Both the position numbers and the translations under genes were made by a program. Below are positions 10,237-22,050 of a DNA stretch of 64,000 bases, piece after piece. The stretch lies in the NCBI GenBank assembly GCA_964016885.1, contig OZ024743.1:83197402-83261401 (forward strand), in the 5' to 3' direction. Below the pieces are notes generated by a model. The model was not told the origin of the DNA. It made no database searches and saw only the letters and a list, made by a program, of their open reading frames with translations. Source of the stretch: Eledone cirrhosa. Lineage: Eukaryota > Mollusca > Cephalopoda > Octopoda > Eledonidae. Positions within the stretch are counted from its first letter, which is position 1; each line of letters opens with the position of its first letter.

Positions 10237-11045
10237 CATATATTAATGACATAGATGCCAACTTAAAGAATGTCACAGTACTGAAATATGCAGATGACAT
10301 CAAGCTGTCCCTTGAGATAAAAAGTACAGATCCTGAACACTTTAGATCTTTCCAGCAATCAGATCTTGATACAATGCAGCAATAGATCACAGACTGGCAA
10401 CTGAAGATGGCTGTGTACAAATTTACCACCATGCATTTATCTATCTATTTAAAGCTGTATATAGCTATGGTGTGACCACACTTTGAATTTGCATCACCAG
10501 TCTGAAACCGCTATCTTGCTCAGAACATTGACTGCCTGGAAATTGTTCAGAGATGAGCAACCAAGTGAATACCCTCCATCTACCATACTCTGAACACCTT
10601 GCTTCCCTGGGCATGGATACATTGAAGCTCCGACGTCTTAAAACTGACTTGGTAAACACCCACAAAATTATTAACCATCTTTCCAACAACAATCCTGAGC
10701 ACCTTTTTGAGTTCCATGTGTCTAACACACGTGGACATGCCTACAAAGTCAGAAAACAGCACAGCTCCTATGACTTTCAGAAACATTTGTTCACGCCCAG
10801 AGTTGCTGAAGCATGGAACAAACTACCTGCATCAGTTGTTAACTGTTGGGACACTGCATCCTTTGAAACTTCCATACTTCTTGAAATTCACCAACACTAC
10901 ACCTGGTATCCCCTCTCCATACACACACATGTATATCATGACTCATACACTGTTTACTTTCCTGACATTTGTACATTATTCTATGTACTATACATGCACC
11001 TTTGATGAGTTGTAGTGCACCTGAGCACTGTACACAATAATTTCA
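10237..11045 (+). pseudogene. CR1/jockey-like LINE, RT end and C-terminus
   Basis: Begins with YINDIDANLKNVTVLKYADD, which includes the catalytic YADD box, then has an in-frame stop (atgcagcaatag). After frame changes an open stretch (10553-11005) encodes the LINE C-terminal signature: HLASLGMDTLKLRRLKTDL, HKIINHL, RGHAYKV, FTPRVAEAWNKLPASVV. The element ends near an aataaaattattcttgag tail. It cannot make a working reverse transcriptase. Confidence 0.85.
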
Positions 11046-11139
11046 TTCATTAACCAGGAATAAAATTATTCTTGAGATATTATTCACTTCGAACCTGTAC
11101 TTTCTCTATTTCTTGTTCGGGCCTGGTCTATCTATCTAT

Positions 11140-11985
11140 ATATATCATCATCAGCATCGTTTAACGTCTATCTTCCACGCTAGCATGGGTTAGATCGGAA
11201 TTGTCCCACTTGAGGCAAGATTGGTCGGATGACCGTGTCTCGCTTGTATAGGAGTATTTTTGACAGCTGGATGCCCTTCCTAACACCAACCACATTTACG
11301 GTTGGACTGGGAACTTTTTACCGTGTCACATTTCGGATATTTTATAGAATTTATTTGATAGAATCAGAGTATTGTCCTCTCTTCTACTTATCAACACTTT
11401 TGTCTTAGCTAGGTTCACTCTCAGTCCTCTTGATTCCAACTGCTGTTTCCATAGCCAAAATTTATTCTCTAGCTCCTCTACTGATTCTGCTATAAGAACC
11501 AGATCATCAGCATAGAGAAGTTCCCATGGACAGCCAGTCTTAAACTCCTCTGTTATGGCTTGGAGGACTATAATGAACAAGAGTGGGCTGAGGACCAAAC
11601 CCTGATGAACATCTACTTGTATCTGGAATTCCTCACTAAACTCCATACCTACTCTCACTTTACTGACAGCACCCCTGTACAAATCTTGCACTGTCCTCAC
11701 AAGCCATTCCTACACCTAGTTTCCTTAGGGACCACCAGATGCCAGATCAGGGTACCCTATCAAAGGCCTTCTCTAGGTCAACAAAAGTTAAGTATAGTGG
11801 CTTATTCTTCTCTAAGAACCTCTTTTGTAATTGTCTCACCAAGAAGAGGCCATCTGTTGTACTTTTCCCAGGCATAAAACCAAACTGCATCTCATCTAGT
11901 TTGACCCTTTCTCTAATTAGTTGCGCTAATATTCTCTCTGCCACTTTCATAACCTGATCCATCAGCTTTATGCCCCTATAAATGC
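11140..11985 (-). mobile_element. RTE-like LINE remnant with internal deletion
   Basis: Minus-strand fragment of the 3788-5242 family. The palm part (11747-11962) has QFGFMPGKSTTDG and FVDLEKAFDRVP. The next frame (11326-11700) has VGMEFSEEFQIQ and LLYADDLVLIAES. A frameshift separates them. The PHD-like cluster and C-terminus are deleted and the frame joins a 3' UTR block ending in catcatcagcatcg. Copy A also lacks about 44 bp present in copy B near 11350. Confidence 0.85.
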
Positions 11986-11989
11986 TCCT

Positions 11990-12080
11990 CTCCAGGGTTC
12001 TTATATATTTTATATATATTTATCCTTATCGAGCCCTCTTTGGATTTAAGTCTTCAAATTTATTATTATTACTATATATA
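11990..12080 (-). repeat. Dispersed repeat R2
   Basis: Contains atccttatcgagccctcttt and ends in a TA run. The reverse complement is at 18225-18305 and 22840-22925, with copies at 56930-57015 and 62779-62859. In the 22840 copy it forms the outer edge of a fold-back element, so it may be a fold-back terminus. Confidence 0.7.
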
Positions 12081-12232
12081 TATATATACACACGCTCATC
12101 CACACACTCACACATATATATAAATATATGTGTGTATAGTACAATTTCCTTCTTATATATATATATATATGTATTAATATATATGTATATATATATATAT
12201 ATGTGTGTGTGTATATATATGTATTAATATAT

Positions 12233-12560
12233 AAATGGAGGCACATGGCTTAGTGGTTAGAGCATTGGCCTTGCAATCGAAAGGTTGTGAGTTCATATCT
12301 CAGACCGGGTGATGTGTTGTTTCCTTGAGCAAGAAACTTTATTTCACATTGCTCCAGTTTACTCAGCTGTAGAAATGAGATGATAGGGACTGGGGTCCCT
12401 ATCATTCCACTGCAAAGTGGTTGTGGAGGTGCCACGCCAAAAAAGCATCCAGCACTCACTGTAAATGAGGTTGGTGTTAGGAAGGGCATCCAGCTGTAGA
12501 AATCAAGCCAGAATCGGTTCCCGTCCCACCCTTGCAAGCAGGGAAAAGTGGACGTAAAAT
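12233..12560 (+). mobile_element. tRNA-derived SINE, first of a tandem pair
   Basis: tRNA head with ggcttagtggttagagcatt and gagttcatatctcag, SINE body (ccttgagcaagaaacttta), one 48 bp tail block (gtggttgtggaggtgccacg), aggaagggcatccagctgta, and a LINE-like end. Differs from the second copy at several diagnostic bases (catatctc versus aattctc; cagcactcactg versus cagcccacactg). Confidence 0.9.
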
Positions 12561-12620
12561 GAATTATATATATATATATATTTATATATGTGTGTGTGTA
12601 TATATATGTATTAATATATA

Positions 12621-12950
12621 AATGGAGGCACATGGCTTAGTGGTTAGAGCATTGGCCTTGCAATCGAAAGGTTGTGAGTTCAATTCTCAGACCGGGTGAT
12701 GTGTTGTTTCCTTGAGCAAGATACTTTATTTCACATTGCTCCAGTTTACTCAGCTGTAGAAATGAGATGATAGGACTGGGGTCCCTATCATTCCACTGCA
12801 AAGTGGTCGTGGAGGTGCCACGGCAAAAAAGCACCCAGCCCACACTGTAAATGAGGTTGGTGTTAGGAAGGGCATCCAGCTGTAGAAATCAAGCCAGAAT
12901 CAGTTCTCGTCCCACCCTTGCAAGCAAGGAAAATCGAACGTATGATGATG
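12621..12950 (+). mobile_element. tRNA-derived SINE, second of a tandem pair
   Basis: Same architecture as the preceding SINE, offset by about 389 bp together with the intervening TA-rich DNA, so the pair arose by tandem duplication. Ends in gatgatgatgatg. Copy B has a single SINE here, a mosaic of the two. Confidence 0.9.
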
Positions 12951-12956
12951 ATGATG

Positions 12957-12960
<4 letters not shown>

Positions 12961-13003
<43 letters not shown>
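12961..13003. repeat. TA microsatellite
   Basis: About 20 TA units directly after the SINE tail. Confidence 0.95.
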
Positions 13004-13007
<4 letters not shown>

Positions 13008-13014
13008 CTCCATA

Positions 13015-13125
13015 GATGTGTGTATAACTCAGTAGATGTTTATGTAACTCAGTAGATGTGTGTATAACTCAGTAGATGTGTGTGTGTAACTCAGTAGATG
13101 TGTATAACTCAGATGTGTATGTAAC
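13015..13125. repeat. Minisatellite of about 20 bp (ctactgagttaca family)
   Basis: Five to six units of the type gtaactcagtagatgtgt. This is the reverse complement of the units in the 1 kb array at 29334-30325 and matches 57565-57675. Confidence 0.85.
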
Positions 13126-13250
13126 GCAAATAATCGTCCCCCACCCTTACTTTTGTCCCAAATAATCATCCCCCAACCTTGCTTTGGTCTCAAATAATCG
13201 TACCCTACCCTCGCTTTCATCTCAAATAATTTTCCGCCACTCTCACTTAT
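13126..13250. repeat. Minisatellite of about 32 bp, four units
   Basis: Units of the form caaataatcgtcccccaccc followed by ttgctttggtct, with variation between units and between copies. Confidence 0.8.
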
Positions 13251-13567
13251 TTATTTTTCAGATTTTTTACACCACCGCCCTGCTCTTGATTCACGCCACC
13301 CTCTGTTTATTCAATTTTTCTTATGTCTTGTGAAATATTATTCTATGTGGTTGCATTCCTGCGATAATATTCTTTAGACATTAAAAAACATTATACATGA
13401 CAAAAAATAAATTACTAGAAATCCCATATGTTATAAAATAAATAAGATGGGTTGGGGTCTCATTATGTAAACTAAATGACTAATTTTGGTTTTCTATCTC
13501 CAGTGAAGTTTTACCGATTTTCCACACACCCCACGCTTCTTTCTGTGTTGATGTATTTAATTTAACA
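13251..13567. other. No gene recognised
   Basis: AT-rich, non-coding; no repeat family recognised. Confidence 0.5.
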
Positions 13568-14114
13568 AAAAGTGCCTAGCCCACTATGTAAAGTGGTCAT
13601 GTAGGTGTCATGACAAAAAGCACCTAGCCCTCACTGTAAATTGATCTTGTAGGTGTCACAACAAAAAACAACCCAGTCCACACTTTAAAGTGGTCGTGTA
13701 GGTGTCATGACAAAAGCATCCAGCCTCACTGTAAAGTGGTTGTGTAAGTGTCACTACAATAAGCGCTCAGTCCACTATATAAAGTGGTCATGTAGGTGCC
13801 ATGTCAAAAAACACCCAGCCCTCATCATGTAGGTGTCAGAACAAAAAGCACCCAATCCACATTGTAAAGTGGTCATGTAGGTGTCACGGTAGAAACACCC
13901 AGCCCACATTGTAAAGTGGTCTTGTAGGAGTCACAGCAAAAAGCACCCAGCATACTGTAAATATGGTTGGCTTTAGGAAGGGCATCCCTCCGTGTAAACA
14001 AAGTCAAACAGTTCTGTATGAGCAAAAGATGGTCACCTAACCCAACTTGCTTCAAATGGGACAACCCATCAAACCCATGCTACCGTGGAAAATGACCGTT
14101 AAATGATAACGATA
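13568..14114 (+). repeat. SINE/LINE tail block expanded into a 48 bp tandem array
   Basis: About eight units of roughly 48 bp, each with gtaaagtggtcatgtaggtg then cacgacaaaaagcaccca, one of them shortened. They are followed from 13963 by the usual tail (ggctttaggaagggcatcc to accgttaaatgataacgat). Ordinary SINEs here have one such unit and the RTE-like LINE 3' UTRs have two. Confidence 0.88.
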
Positions 14115-15150
14115 TATGTATGTATATGTATATGAATTTTTTTTTTCTTTTACACCTGGGAGTGAAAGGCCCTCAGTTGTGGTCACAACACCTTTCAAGT
14201 AGAGGGAAACTCTGAAAGAAAACCTGCGGCCTCAGAAGCATCCGATGATGTTGACCAGTTCTCCTTTTCGGGTACTGTTTTTGATGTTCAGAGAGTGGGA
14301 TTGGTTGAGTGCAAGGTCATTCCTCACTTAAAAAACCTTCAAAACACAGGCATTGCTTGTTCAGGATATGTTACAGGTTCGTGTGGCTGGCCGTAGCCTA
14401 AAGTTGCACCATTTCCTGTAATCTGACAAGTGATTGCAATACTCTTAGCAGATTTGCAGCCATCACACACACATATATATATATATATGTATGTATACAC
14501 ATATGTATATATTTGTATATATATGTATATATCCTCATCTTCATTGTAGACACTCATAATAGAAACTGATACAGGGTAGAGAGCTCTTAAGTCCAGTAAA
14601 ATAACCTCTCTAGTGCCATGAACAATACACCCAGTCCTTGCTGTAAAGGGGTTGATGAGAGGAAGGACATCCAAACAGAAAAGAACAAAAAAACGCCAAA
14701 ATTATGGAAAGCCGTGCAAATAAAATTCCCACTAATTGTGTCTACAGGACTAACACAAGTCCTGTTGGTGGGGTGCCTAGGGTAGCCATGTGTGAGAATC
14801 CTTTGACTGTTATCAAGCAATCGCTCAGCATTTTTCCCTTCCAGGTAGAAAGAACTGTTACTCAAGGAACTGTCAAGTTACACATCTCAGGTCTCAGACA
14901 ATTATCATGTTAGAATGTCATATAAGAATGAAGTTCCTGGGTAAAGGCTATAGGGCAGACCTCCCAAGAGTTAGAATGATAAAATTTACAGAGCTTGCTG
15001 GAATACCACTACTTACATTGGAGAGAATAACTCTGGACAGGAAAGTTGATATCTACAGATTATCAATATAGAAATATAAATTTCCAATGTTAAATCTATC
15101 TCTGTTTCTAAAGTATTCTCTATTATCTCATACTGTTTCTTTCTTATTTC
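14115..15150. other. Upstream (intronic or 5') region of the zinc-finger exon
   Basis: Non-coding with a TA-rich stretch near 14470-14535. Short open frames exist but lack family similarity. The sequence is almost identical to 58669-59704, with only two differences seen by eye in 1 kb. No promoter could be identified. Confidence 0.55.
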
Positions 15151-15152
15151 AG
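15136..15152 (+). promoter_or_regulatory. Predicted 3' splice site before the zinc-finger exon
   Basis: The pyrimidine-rich tract tgtttctttcttatttcag ends at 15152, 374 bases before the ATG. Octopus C2H2 genes commonly carry all fingers in a last exon behind a 5' UTR intron, so this is a plausible acceptor. Predicted from sequence only. Confidence 0.5.
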
Positions 15153-15526
15153 AATATCGGATGACATTGGAATATATTTACTTTTTAATCTGGAATACAT
15201 CCCCTCTATTATCATCATTTCAAGACTAAAGATTTTCATACAGAACTCATATAACACTGTTTATATAAATCTATGGCAGAATTACTGTGAAATATTTCCT
15301 CAGAACTGTGTTTCTTGGAAAAATATCATTTCGTCACCATCTGAAATATTTACAAGATGATTTTGAATCTTAACTAAACTTGGATCAGAAAGAAGTTTGC
15401 ATCATCTTCAGATCTTGACTGAGGTCACAGTTGGGGGAAATATAGTAGACGAAATATCTTCAGGAATATAATATATAAAGTAAGACAAGAATAACATCTG
15501 TAAATTTTGGCAAGGGAAGAAGAAAC

Positions 15527-16825
15527 ATGGAAAATAAATTGAGTGAGAAGAAGATTATATGTGAAACATTGTCTAAAGATATGGCTATTCCAGAAGAGAT
15601 ACCAAAGTCTAGAGGAGAGAAGCCATTTCACTGTGATGTCTGTGGTAAATCATTCGTTGTAAGTAGTCACTTAACTAAACACTTACGTACCCATACAGGA
15701 GACAAGCCATATGTCTGTGATATCTGTGGTAAATCATTCTCTCGAAGTAGTAACTTAACTTCTCACATACGTACCCATACAGGAGACAAGCCATATGTCT
15801 GTGATATCTGTGGTAAATCATTCTCTCTAAGTAGTAACTTAACTTCTCACATACGTACCCATACAGGAGACAAGCCATATGTCTGTGATATCTGTGGTAA
15901 ATCATTCTCTCAAATTACTCACTTAACTAGTCACAAACGTACCCATACAGGAGACAAGCCAAATCACTGTGACATCTGTGGTAAATCATTCTCTGTAAGT
16001 AGTCACTTAACTATTCACAAACGTACCCATACAGGAGACAAGCCATATCACTGTGATATCTGTGGTAAATCATTCTCTGTAAGTAGTAGCTTAACTAGTC
16101 ACAAACGAATACATACAGGAGACAAGCCATATCACTGTGATATCTGTGGTAAATCATTCTCTCAAATTAGTACCTTAACTACTCACAAACATATACATAC
16201 AGGAGACAAGCCAAATCACTGTGACATCTGTGGTAAATCATTCTCTGAAAGTAGTCACTTAACTAGTCACAAACGTACCCATACAGGAGACAAGCCATAT
16301 CACTGTGATATCTGTGGTAAATCATTCTCTGTAAGTAGTAGCTTAACTAGTCACAAACGAATACATACAGGAGACAAGCCATATCACTGTGATATCTGTG
16401 GTAAAACATTCCCTGGAAGTAGTACATTGACTACACACATACGCACCCATACAGGAGACAAGCCATACCACTGTGACATCTGTGGTAAATCATTCTCTGC
16501 TAGTAATACCTTAACTAGACACAAACATATACACACAGGAGACAAGCCTTACCATTGTGACATCTGTGGTAAATCGTTCTCTGTAAGTAGTGCCTTAATT
16601 TCTCACAAACGTATACATACAGGTGAGAAACCATACCACTGTGATATCTGTGGTAAATCATTCTCTCGAAGTAGTACCTTATCTAGACACAAATGTATAC
16701 ATACAGGAGAGAGGACATATCACTGTGATATCTGTGGGAAATCATTCTCTGTAAGTAGTCACTTAACTAAACACTTACATACCCACACAGGTGAGAAGCC
16801 ATGCCACTGTGATATCTGTGGTTAA
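15527..16825 (+). CDS. C2H2 zinc-finger protein, 14 fingers, copy A
   Basis: Predicted nuclear sequence-specific DNA-binding protein of 432 residues. Residues 1-33 are a short leader without KRAB, BTB or SCAN signature. Residues 34-425 are 14 consecutive 28-residue C2H2 fingers ([10 protein letters not shown] core, H-x3-H, linker TGDKP or TGEKP). Residues 426-432 start a 15th finger cut by TAA at 16823-16825, an AAA to TAA-type change in the GKS codon run. Helix positions -1 to 6 vary: RSSNLTS in finger 2, QITHLTS in 4, ESSHLTS in 8, ASNTLTR in 11. The ATG has a good context (aaacATGG). At least six more fingers follow the stop in the same frame, so the protein is probably truncated relative to its ancestor. 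Both copies share the stop. The DNA target is unknown. It could be a functional shorter protein or a pseudogene. Confidence 0.85.
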   Translation: MENKLSEKKIICETLSKDMAIPEEIPKSRGEKPFHCDVCGKSFVVSSHLTKHLRTHTGDKPYVCDICGKSFSRSSNLTSHIRTHTGDKPYVCDICGKSFSLSSNLTSHIRTHTGDKPYVCDICGKSFSQITHLTSHKRTHTGDKPNHCDICGKSFSVSSHLTIHKRTHTGDKPYHCDICGKSFSVSSSLTSHKRIHTGDKPYHCDICGKSFSQISTLTTHKHIHTGDKPNHCDICGKSFSESSHLTSHKRTHTGDKPYHCDICGKSFSVSSSLTSHKRIHTGDKPYHCDICGKTFPGSSTLTTHIRTHTGDKPYHCDICGKSFSASNTLTRHKHIHTGDKPYHCDICGKSFSVSSALISHKRIHTGEKPYHCDICGKSFSRSSTLSRHKCIHTGERTYHCDICGKSFSVSSHLTKHLHTHTGEKPCHCDICG

Positions 16826-18059
<1,234 letters not shown>

Positions 18060-18111
18060 AAAAACCATATCACTCACTCAAAACAGTGCTAGCAATGTTG
18101 TTAATGTTTTG

Positions 18112-18117
18112 AATAAA
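18112..18117 (+). promoter_or_regulatory. Polyadenylation signal AATAAA
   Basis: AATAAA about 50 bp after the last finger remnant, with a T-rich stretch downstream. Plausible 3' end for the zinc-finger transcript. Conserved at 62666-62671. Confidence 0.55.
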
Positions 18118-18224
18118 ACTTGTTTATTCTGAAATTATTCTCCTTTAATTTTATTTGTAGAAGTTGTAACCAAGACTTGTGCTGACAAAACTGCATGCTA
18201 CAGAATTTACAAACACTATATATA

Positions 18225-18305
18225 TATAGTAATAATAATAAATGGGAAGAATAAAATCCGAAGAGGGCTCGATAAGGATAAATATATATCAAATACATAA
18301 AAACC
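18225..18305 (+). repeat. Dispersed repeat R2
   Basis: TA run, gtaataataataa, then gagggctcgataaggataaa. Same family as 11990-12080 and 22840-22925. Confidence 0.75.
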
Positions 18306-18356
18306 ATAGAAGAAAGATTTATAACAAAAAAAAACAGATTAAAGTTTAAGCAAAGA

Positions 18357-18785
18357 ATATATATACTAGACCTGAAAAATGTGCAAGCTCAAAAGAGCCA
18401 CAGAATGTTATAATAAACCTTCAAAAGTGTGGGACTAGAGTTGTTGCTCAAAAATATTGTAATCATTATCTATCATGCACTCTGTGGCATCCTTTTATAA
18501 AAAAGAGACTCATAACGAACTCAAGACGACACAATAATTATTTAGATGTTTAGTAATGATTAATACAAAATGCACTTCAACCGAATTCTATATTATAAAT
18601 TCACTTAAATCATTATCATATCATCTTGAATTCGTTGAGTCTCTTTTTTATAAAAGGATGCCACAGAGTGTACGATAGATAATGATTACAATATTTTTGA
18701 GCAACAACTCTAGTCTCACACTTTTGAAGGTTTATTATAACATTCTGTGGCTCTTTTGAGCTTGTGCATTTTTCATGTCTAGTTT
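18357..18785. mobile_element. Fold-back (inverted-repeat) element
   Basis: Two arms of about 160 bp are near-perfect reverse complements. The left arm has ctcaaaagagccacagaatg and aaaaatattgtaatcattat; the right arm has the complements at about 18695-18765. They are separated by about 105 bp. No transposase. Present in both copies (62911-63339). Confidence 0.85.
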
Positions 18786-19852
18786 AATATTTTTTTAAGG
18801 CAACGCTTGTAATAGCTCTAGTTAAACATGATATATATTAATAATAAATTATAGTTGTAATGTAATTAGATTATATAATTGGTATTTTATAAATGATCTT
18901 ATAAATATTATTGTAAGATGTATTAAAATATTTTCAGACTTTTAATATAAACAACTACAAAAAACAATCAATATTAAATAAATATATTTTACATAATAAT
19001 TGTTATAGTTGAATTAATAAAAATTAAATATTACATACAAATAGTCTAACATAATAATAAAAAAATAATCTAACATAATAATAATAAAATAATCTAACAT
19101 AAAACGAACAATAATATGGACATATATACAAGTAAATATACTACCAATATTATAAGCATGTTATAACGAACTGAAAAAAAATAGTTAATATAAATTTAAA
19201 AAATCATATATAAATTAACAATACAACTTACCAAAACGAGAAAAATATTTTGATGATAAATGACGAAATACAGGAAGATTCGAAAGTGAAACGATAAATA
19301 AGCGTGCAAACAAAGTAGCGGATGCTTTTGAGCCACAATTACTCTCATTGGTTGATTAGCCAATAAGACGATAAAATTAGCCAGTAAGACGATACATTAC
19401 AAAACATGTTTGGAAGGGATCACCACAGCCAGCGAAACCCCTTGAATTTTTTATTCACAAGCTATGCATATATGTCAGACATGCAAACTTAAAACATTCT
19501 GTTGTTAGTCACTGCATGTCTAACAGATATATTTATGAGTGTATATGTATGTGTGTAGAAATTTCTGTCCATGAATATGATTGTATCTTTATTTGTGTAT
19601 ATGTATATCTATATGTGAGTATGTATATGTACGTGTGTCTGTATATTTATATGTGTTCTTATATACATGTGTGCACATCTGGATATATTTTCAGTGTCTG
19701 TTCTAGATCTCTCAGTACAAATTCCACTGAGGTGAAGCTGCTTATATATTTTGAGGTCCATAAATGAAATACCAGTGAAATACTGGGGTTGATTCTTCCT
19801 GTTTGTCATTGTCTGTCTGTCTACTCATCTCCCTCTCTCTCTCTCTATATAT
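18786..19852. other. AT-rich non-coding DNA, end of copy A at 19446
   Basis: Polyadenine and ataataataa stretches, no reading frame with family similarity. Homology to copy B stops at 19446 only because the window ends. Confidence 0.6.
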
Positions 19853-19937
19853 ATGAGCGCGACACTTGCCTCTAACTTGGACAAACCCGTCTAACCCATG
19901 CTAGCGTGGAAGATAGACATTAATCGATGATGATGAT
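19853..19937 (+). mobile_element. SINE/LINE 3' tail fragment
   Basis: aacccgtctaacccatgcta, ggaagatagacattaatcg and gatgatgat mark the end of an RTE-like LINE or its SINE partner. Confidence 0.7.
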
Positions 19938-20139
19938 ATCTAGGGATTGTAACATTATTACCACAACAGCAGTCTGATGAGCTATTGATTTTAGAGTCAG
20001 GCTAGATCGAACCTTGAGCTGATCGATAGCAAAACGTGCTTCACTGCTCAATAAACATAATGAAGACATGACAAACCTTCCTTTATATATATGTATATAT
20101 ACACACATATATATTTCTATTGGTGCTTTAAGATAGCGA

Positions 20140-20905
20140 CGTATATATATGAATGTACGTATTGTATATTTAATAATATACTGTATGTTTATTTAAAAAC
20201 ACTTTGAAGGCCTTTTGCTATGAATTTAAGGTATTGACTATAGTCACACACCTGGCTTCAGCAAAACCAAAGGGAAATAACCAACGATTGTTTCTCACTT
20301 TTTAATGGTTAGCAAGGTTATATATCCCCTATTTTTGCTGTGAGCTGTAGAAGGTGGATTCTTATAGAATTCCAATTATGTTTATGCACTGTTTAAACTC
20401 ATTAACATACAGGTTGCCTGAAGCTAGGTATGTGACGTCTGTCAATACCTTAAATTCATAGCGCAGGGCCTTCAAAATGATTTTAGATAAACATATCATC
20501 ATCATCATCATCATCATCGTTTAACGGCCATCTTGCATGGGTTTGGACGGGAATATTCCCACTTGAGGCAAGATTGGTTGTCTTGCTCGTATAGGACTGT
20601 CTGGCGGGTTTTCTACGGCTGGATGCCCTTCCTAACACCAACCACATCTACAGTGTGGACTGGGAGGCTTTTACCGTGTTACCTACACGGCCACATTACT
20701 GCGTGGACTGTGTGTTTTTTTGTCGTGACACCTACATGACCTCATTTTTTTCGGACTGGATGTTGTGGTACCAACATAACTTTACATCGAAAGGGGTGGT
20801 GTGAATGGGGTTGGGGTAGTGGGACGGGGGTGTATTTTTGTTAGAGGTGCCTAAACATACAGTATATTATTAAATATACAATACCTACATTCATATATCT
20901 ATAAA
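20140..20905. mobile_element. Fold-back MITE, interrupted by a LINE tail
   Basis: Left arm (about 20145-20265) and right arm (20408-20495 plus 20852-20905) are reverse complements, for example gctatgaatttaaggtattg with caataccttaaattcatagc, and cattcatatat at both edges. The right arm is split by the insertion at 20496-20851. Without it the element is about 400 bp. No coding sequence. Confidence 0.82.
20496..20851 (-). mobile_element. RTE-like LINE 3' UTR insertion with 8 bp target duplication
   Basis: A catcat-tailed 3' UTR fragment flanked by the direct repeat taaacata (20488-20495 and 20852-20859). Same family as the 3' UTRs at 226-600 and 6278-6636, and severely 5'-truncated. Confidence 0.88.
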
Positions 20906-21521
20906 ACTGAGGGTCTGTGTGTGTGTGTGTGTGTGAATCCCTAAAACTCGAGAAGTACCCAACCGATTTTTTCAAACTTTACATGTGTATTACTTATGTT
21001 TCAGGGAGTATTATGCACATAAAATCAACTATTTGATCCCCTAGGGCCCGCAGTAGGTGAAAAACTGCGTTTTTTAAGCTTTTTAGGGTTTTTTTGAGGC
21101 GTTACGTCATACTGATTTCCTTGAAATTGTAACTATGTATTAGTCAGTCTCTTCTTCATACCGTGAGCAAAGAAAATCCAACTTTTTTATGGCCTAGGCC
21201 CACATTAGGTGAAAAACTTCATTTTTTCAGCTTTTAAGGGCTTTTTGGAGGCGTTACGTCTAGCCGATTTTCCCGAAATTTCAAGGGATATTATGCACAT
21301 TAAAAAAATTCATTTTCTTGATCCCCTAGGGCCCGCATTAGTTGAAAACCTGCATTTTTCCTGCTTCATCGAGGAAAATCTTAAAGATTATCCAGCCATC
21401 AGAGTATTCAGTTTATTTTCTTTACATATTGTCCAGGCATGCAGTTTTTCCACGATTAGGTCTGTTGGCGGCCTGCATTCCAAAATATCTTCTCCCGTGC
21501 AACGCCGGATACCACTGCTAG
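20898..21521 (+). mobile_element. Non-autonomous Helitron
   Basis: Starts with TC after an A (atatatctataaaactgagg), has the tgtgtgtgtgaatccctaaa leader, internal cctagggcccgcagtaggtg repeats, and ends cccgtgcaacgccggatacc then actgctag followed by T. TC start, CTAG end and insertion between A and T are the Helitron hallmarks, and the gcaacgccgg run matches the typical 3' region. No helicase inside. Confidence 0.8.
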
Positions 21522-22050
21522 TATATATATATAAACTTAAGAAAATTAACAAATTGAGGACCAGACAAATGAAAACATGGCAAAACGAAAAACCATTTTT
21601 TAAAGGGGAAACCGTAAAAAATAATTTTTTGAAAAGCAAAATACAAATGAAAAACACAGAACTCCAGGTTCATCAGCTGTTGAGATGGACCTTGCCAGTT
21701 TCAACCCCTACCAACGGTATTGCTTGTACACCCGGGGTGAGAGGAGGTGACAAATATTAAAATACGTTCATCAGATCTCAGACTACCTGCAGTTTCAATC
21801 TGAGATTACTGCGAAGAATAGGAGGCTCGTAAGAATGGAGAAATAAATATCTTCGTTGGTACCCATTCTATTTCTTCCAATCATTTCTTCAAGTCAACTC
21901 ACAGCCGCTGATTTCTGTCCTTCGAGGTAATGTTTTACCCAACACCACTTCGATGGTATTTTACTGTTTTAACAGCTTCCTTACGCTGAGTTTTTCTACT
22001 TTCCTACAAATTCTACATTCATATATCTATGTTTCAAAACTCGATATTCG
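21522..22050. other. Unassigned, possibly transposon-derived
   Basis: TA run then non-coding DNA. An open frame crossing the Helitron end is not protein-like. No known family recognised. Confidence 0.4.

Noticed and set aside
12241..12950. tRNA genes
   Set aside because: A and B boxes are present but the cloverleaf stems do not pair, and the unit continues into SINE body and tail. These are tRNA-derived SINEs.
14339..14865. Minus-strand open frames of 92-111 codons, conserved in both copies
   Set aside because: They pass through a TA microsatellite, have no family resemblance, and conservation is explained by the recent duplication.
15675..15905. Minus-strand frame with [16 protein letters not shown] repeats
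   Set aside because: Antisense shadow of the zinc-finger repeats.
16823..16825. Zinc-finger stop as a sequencing error
   Set aside because: Both copies carry the identical TAA at 16823 and 61377, with further shared stops downstream.
21655..21720. Third hammerhead permutation (gaaac before ctgatga, minus strand)
   Set aside because: Order would need an open stem II form, but no stem I or II pairing could be built.
21209..21760. 183-codon plus-strand frame
   Set aside because: Spans the Helitron 3' end and unrelated DNA; no protein character.
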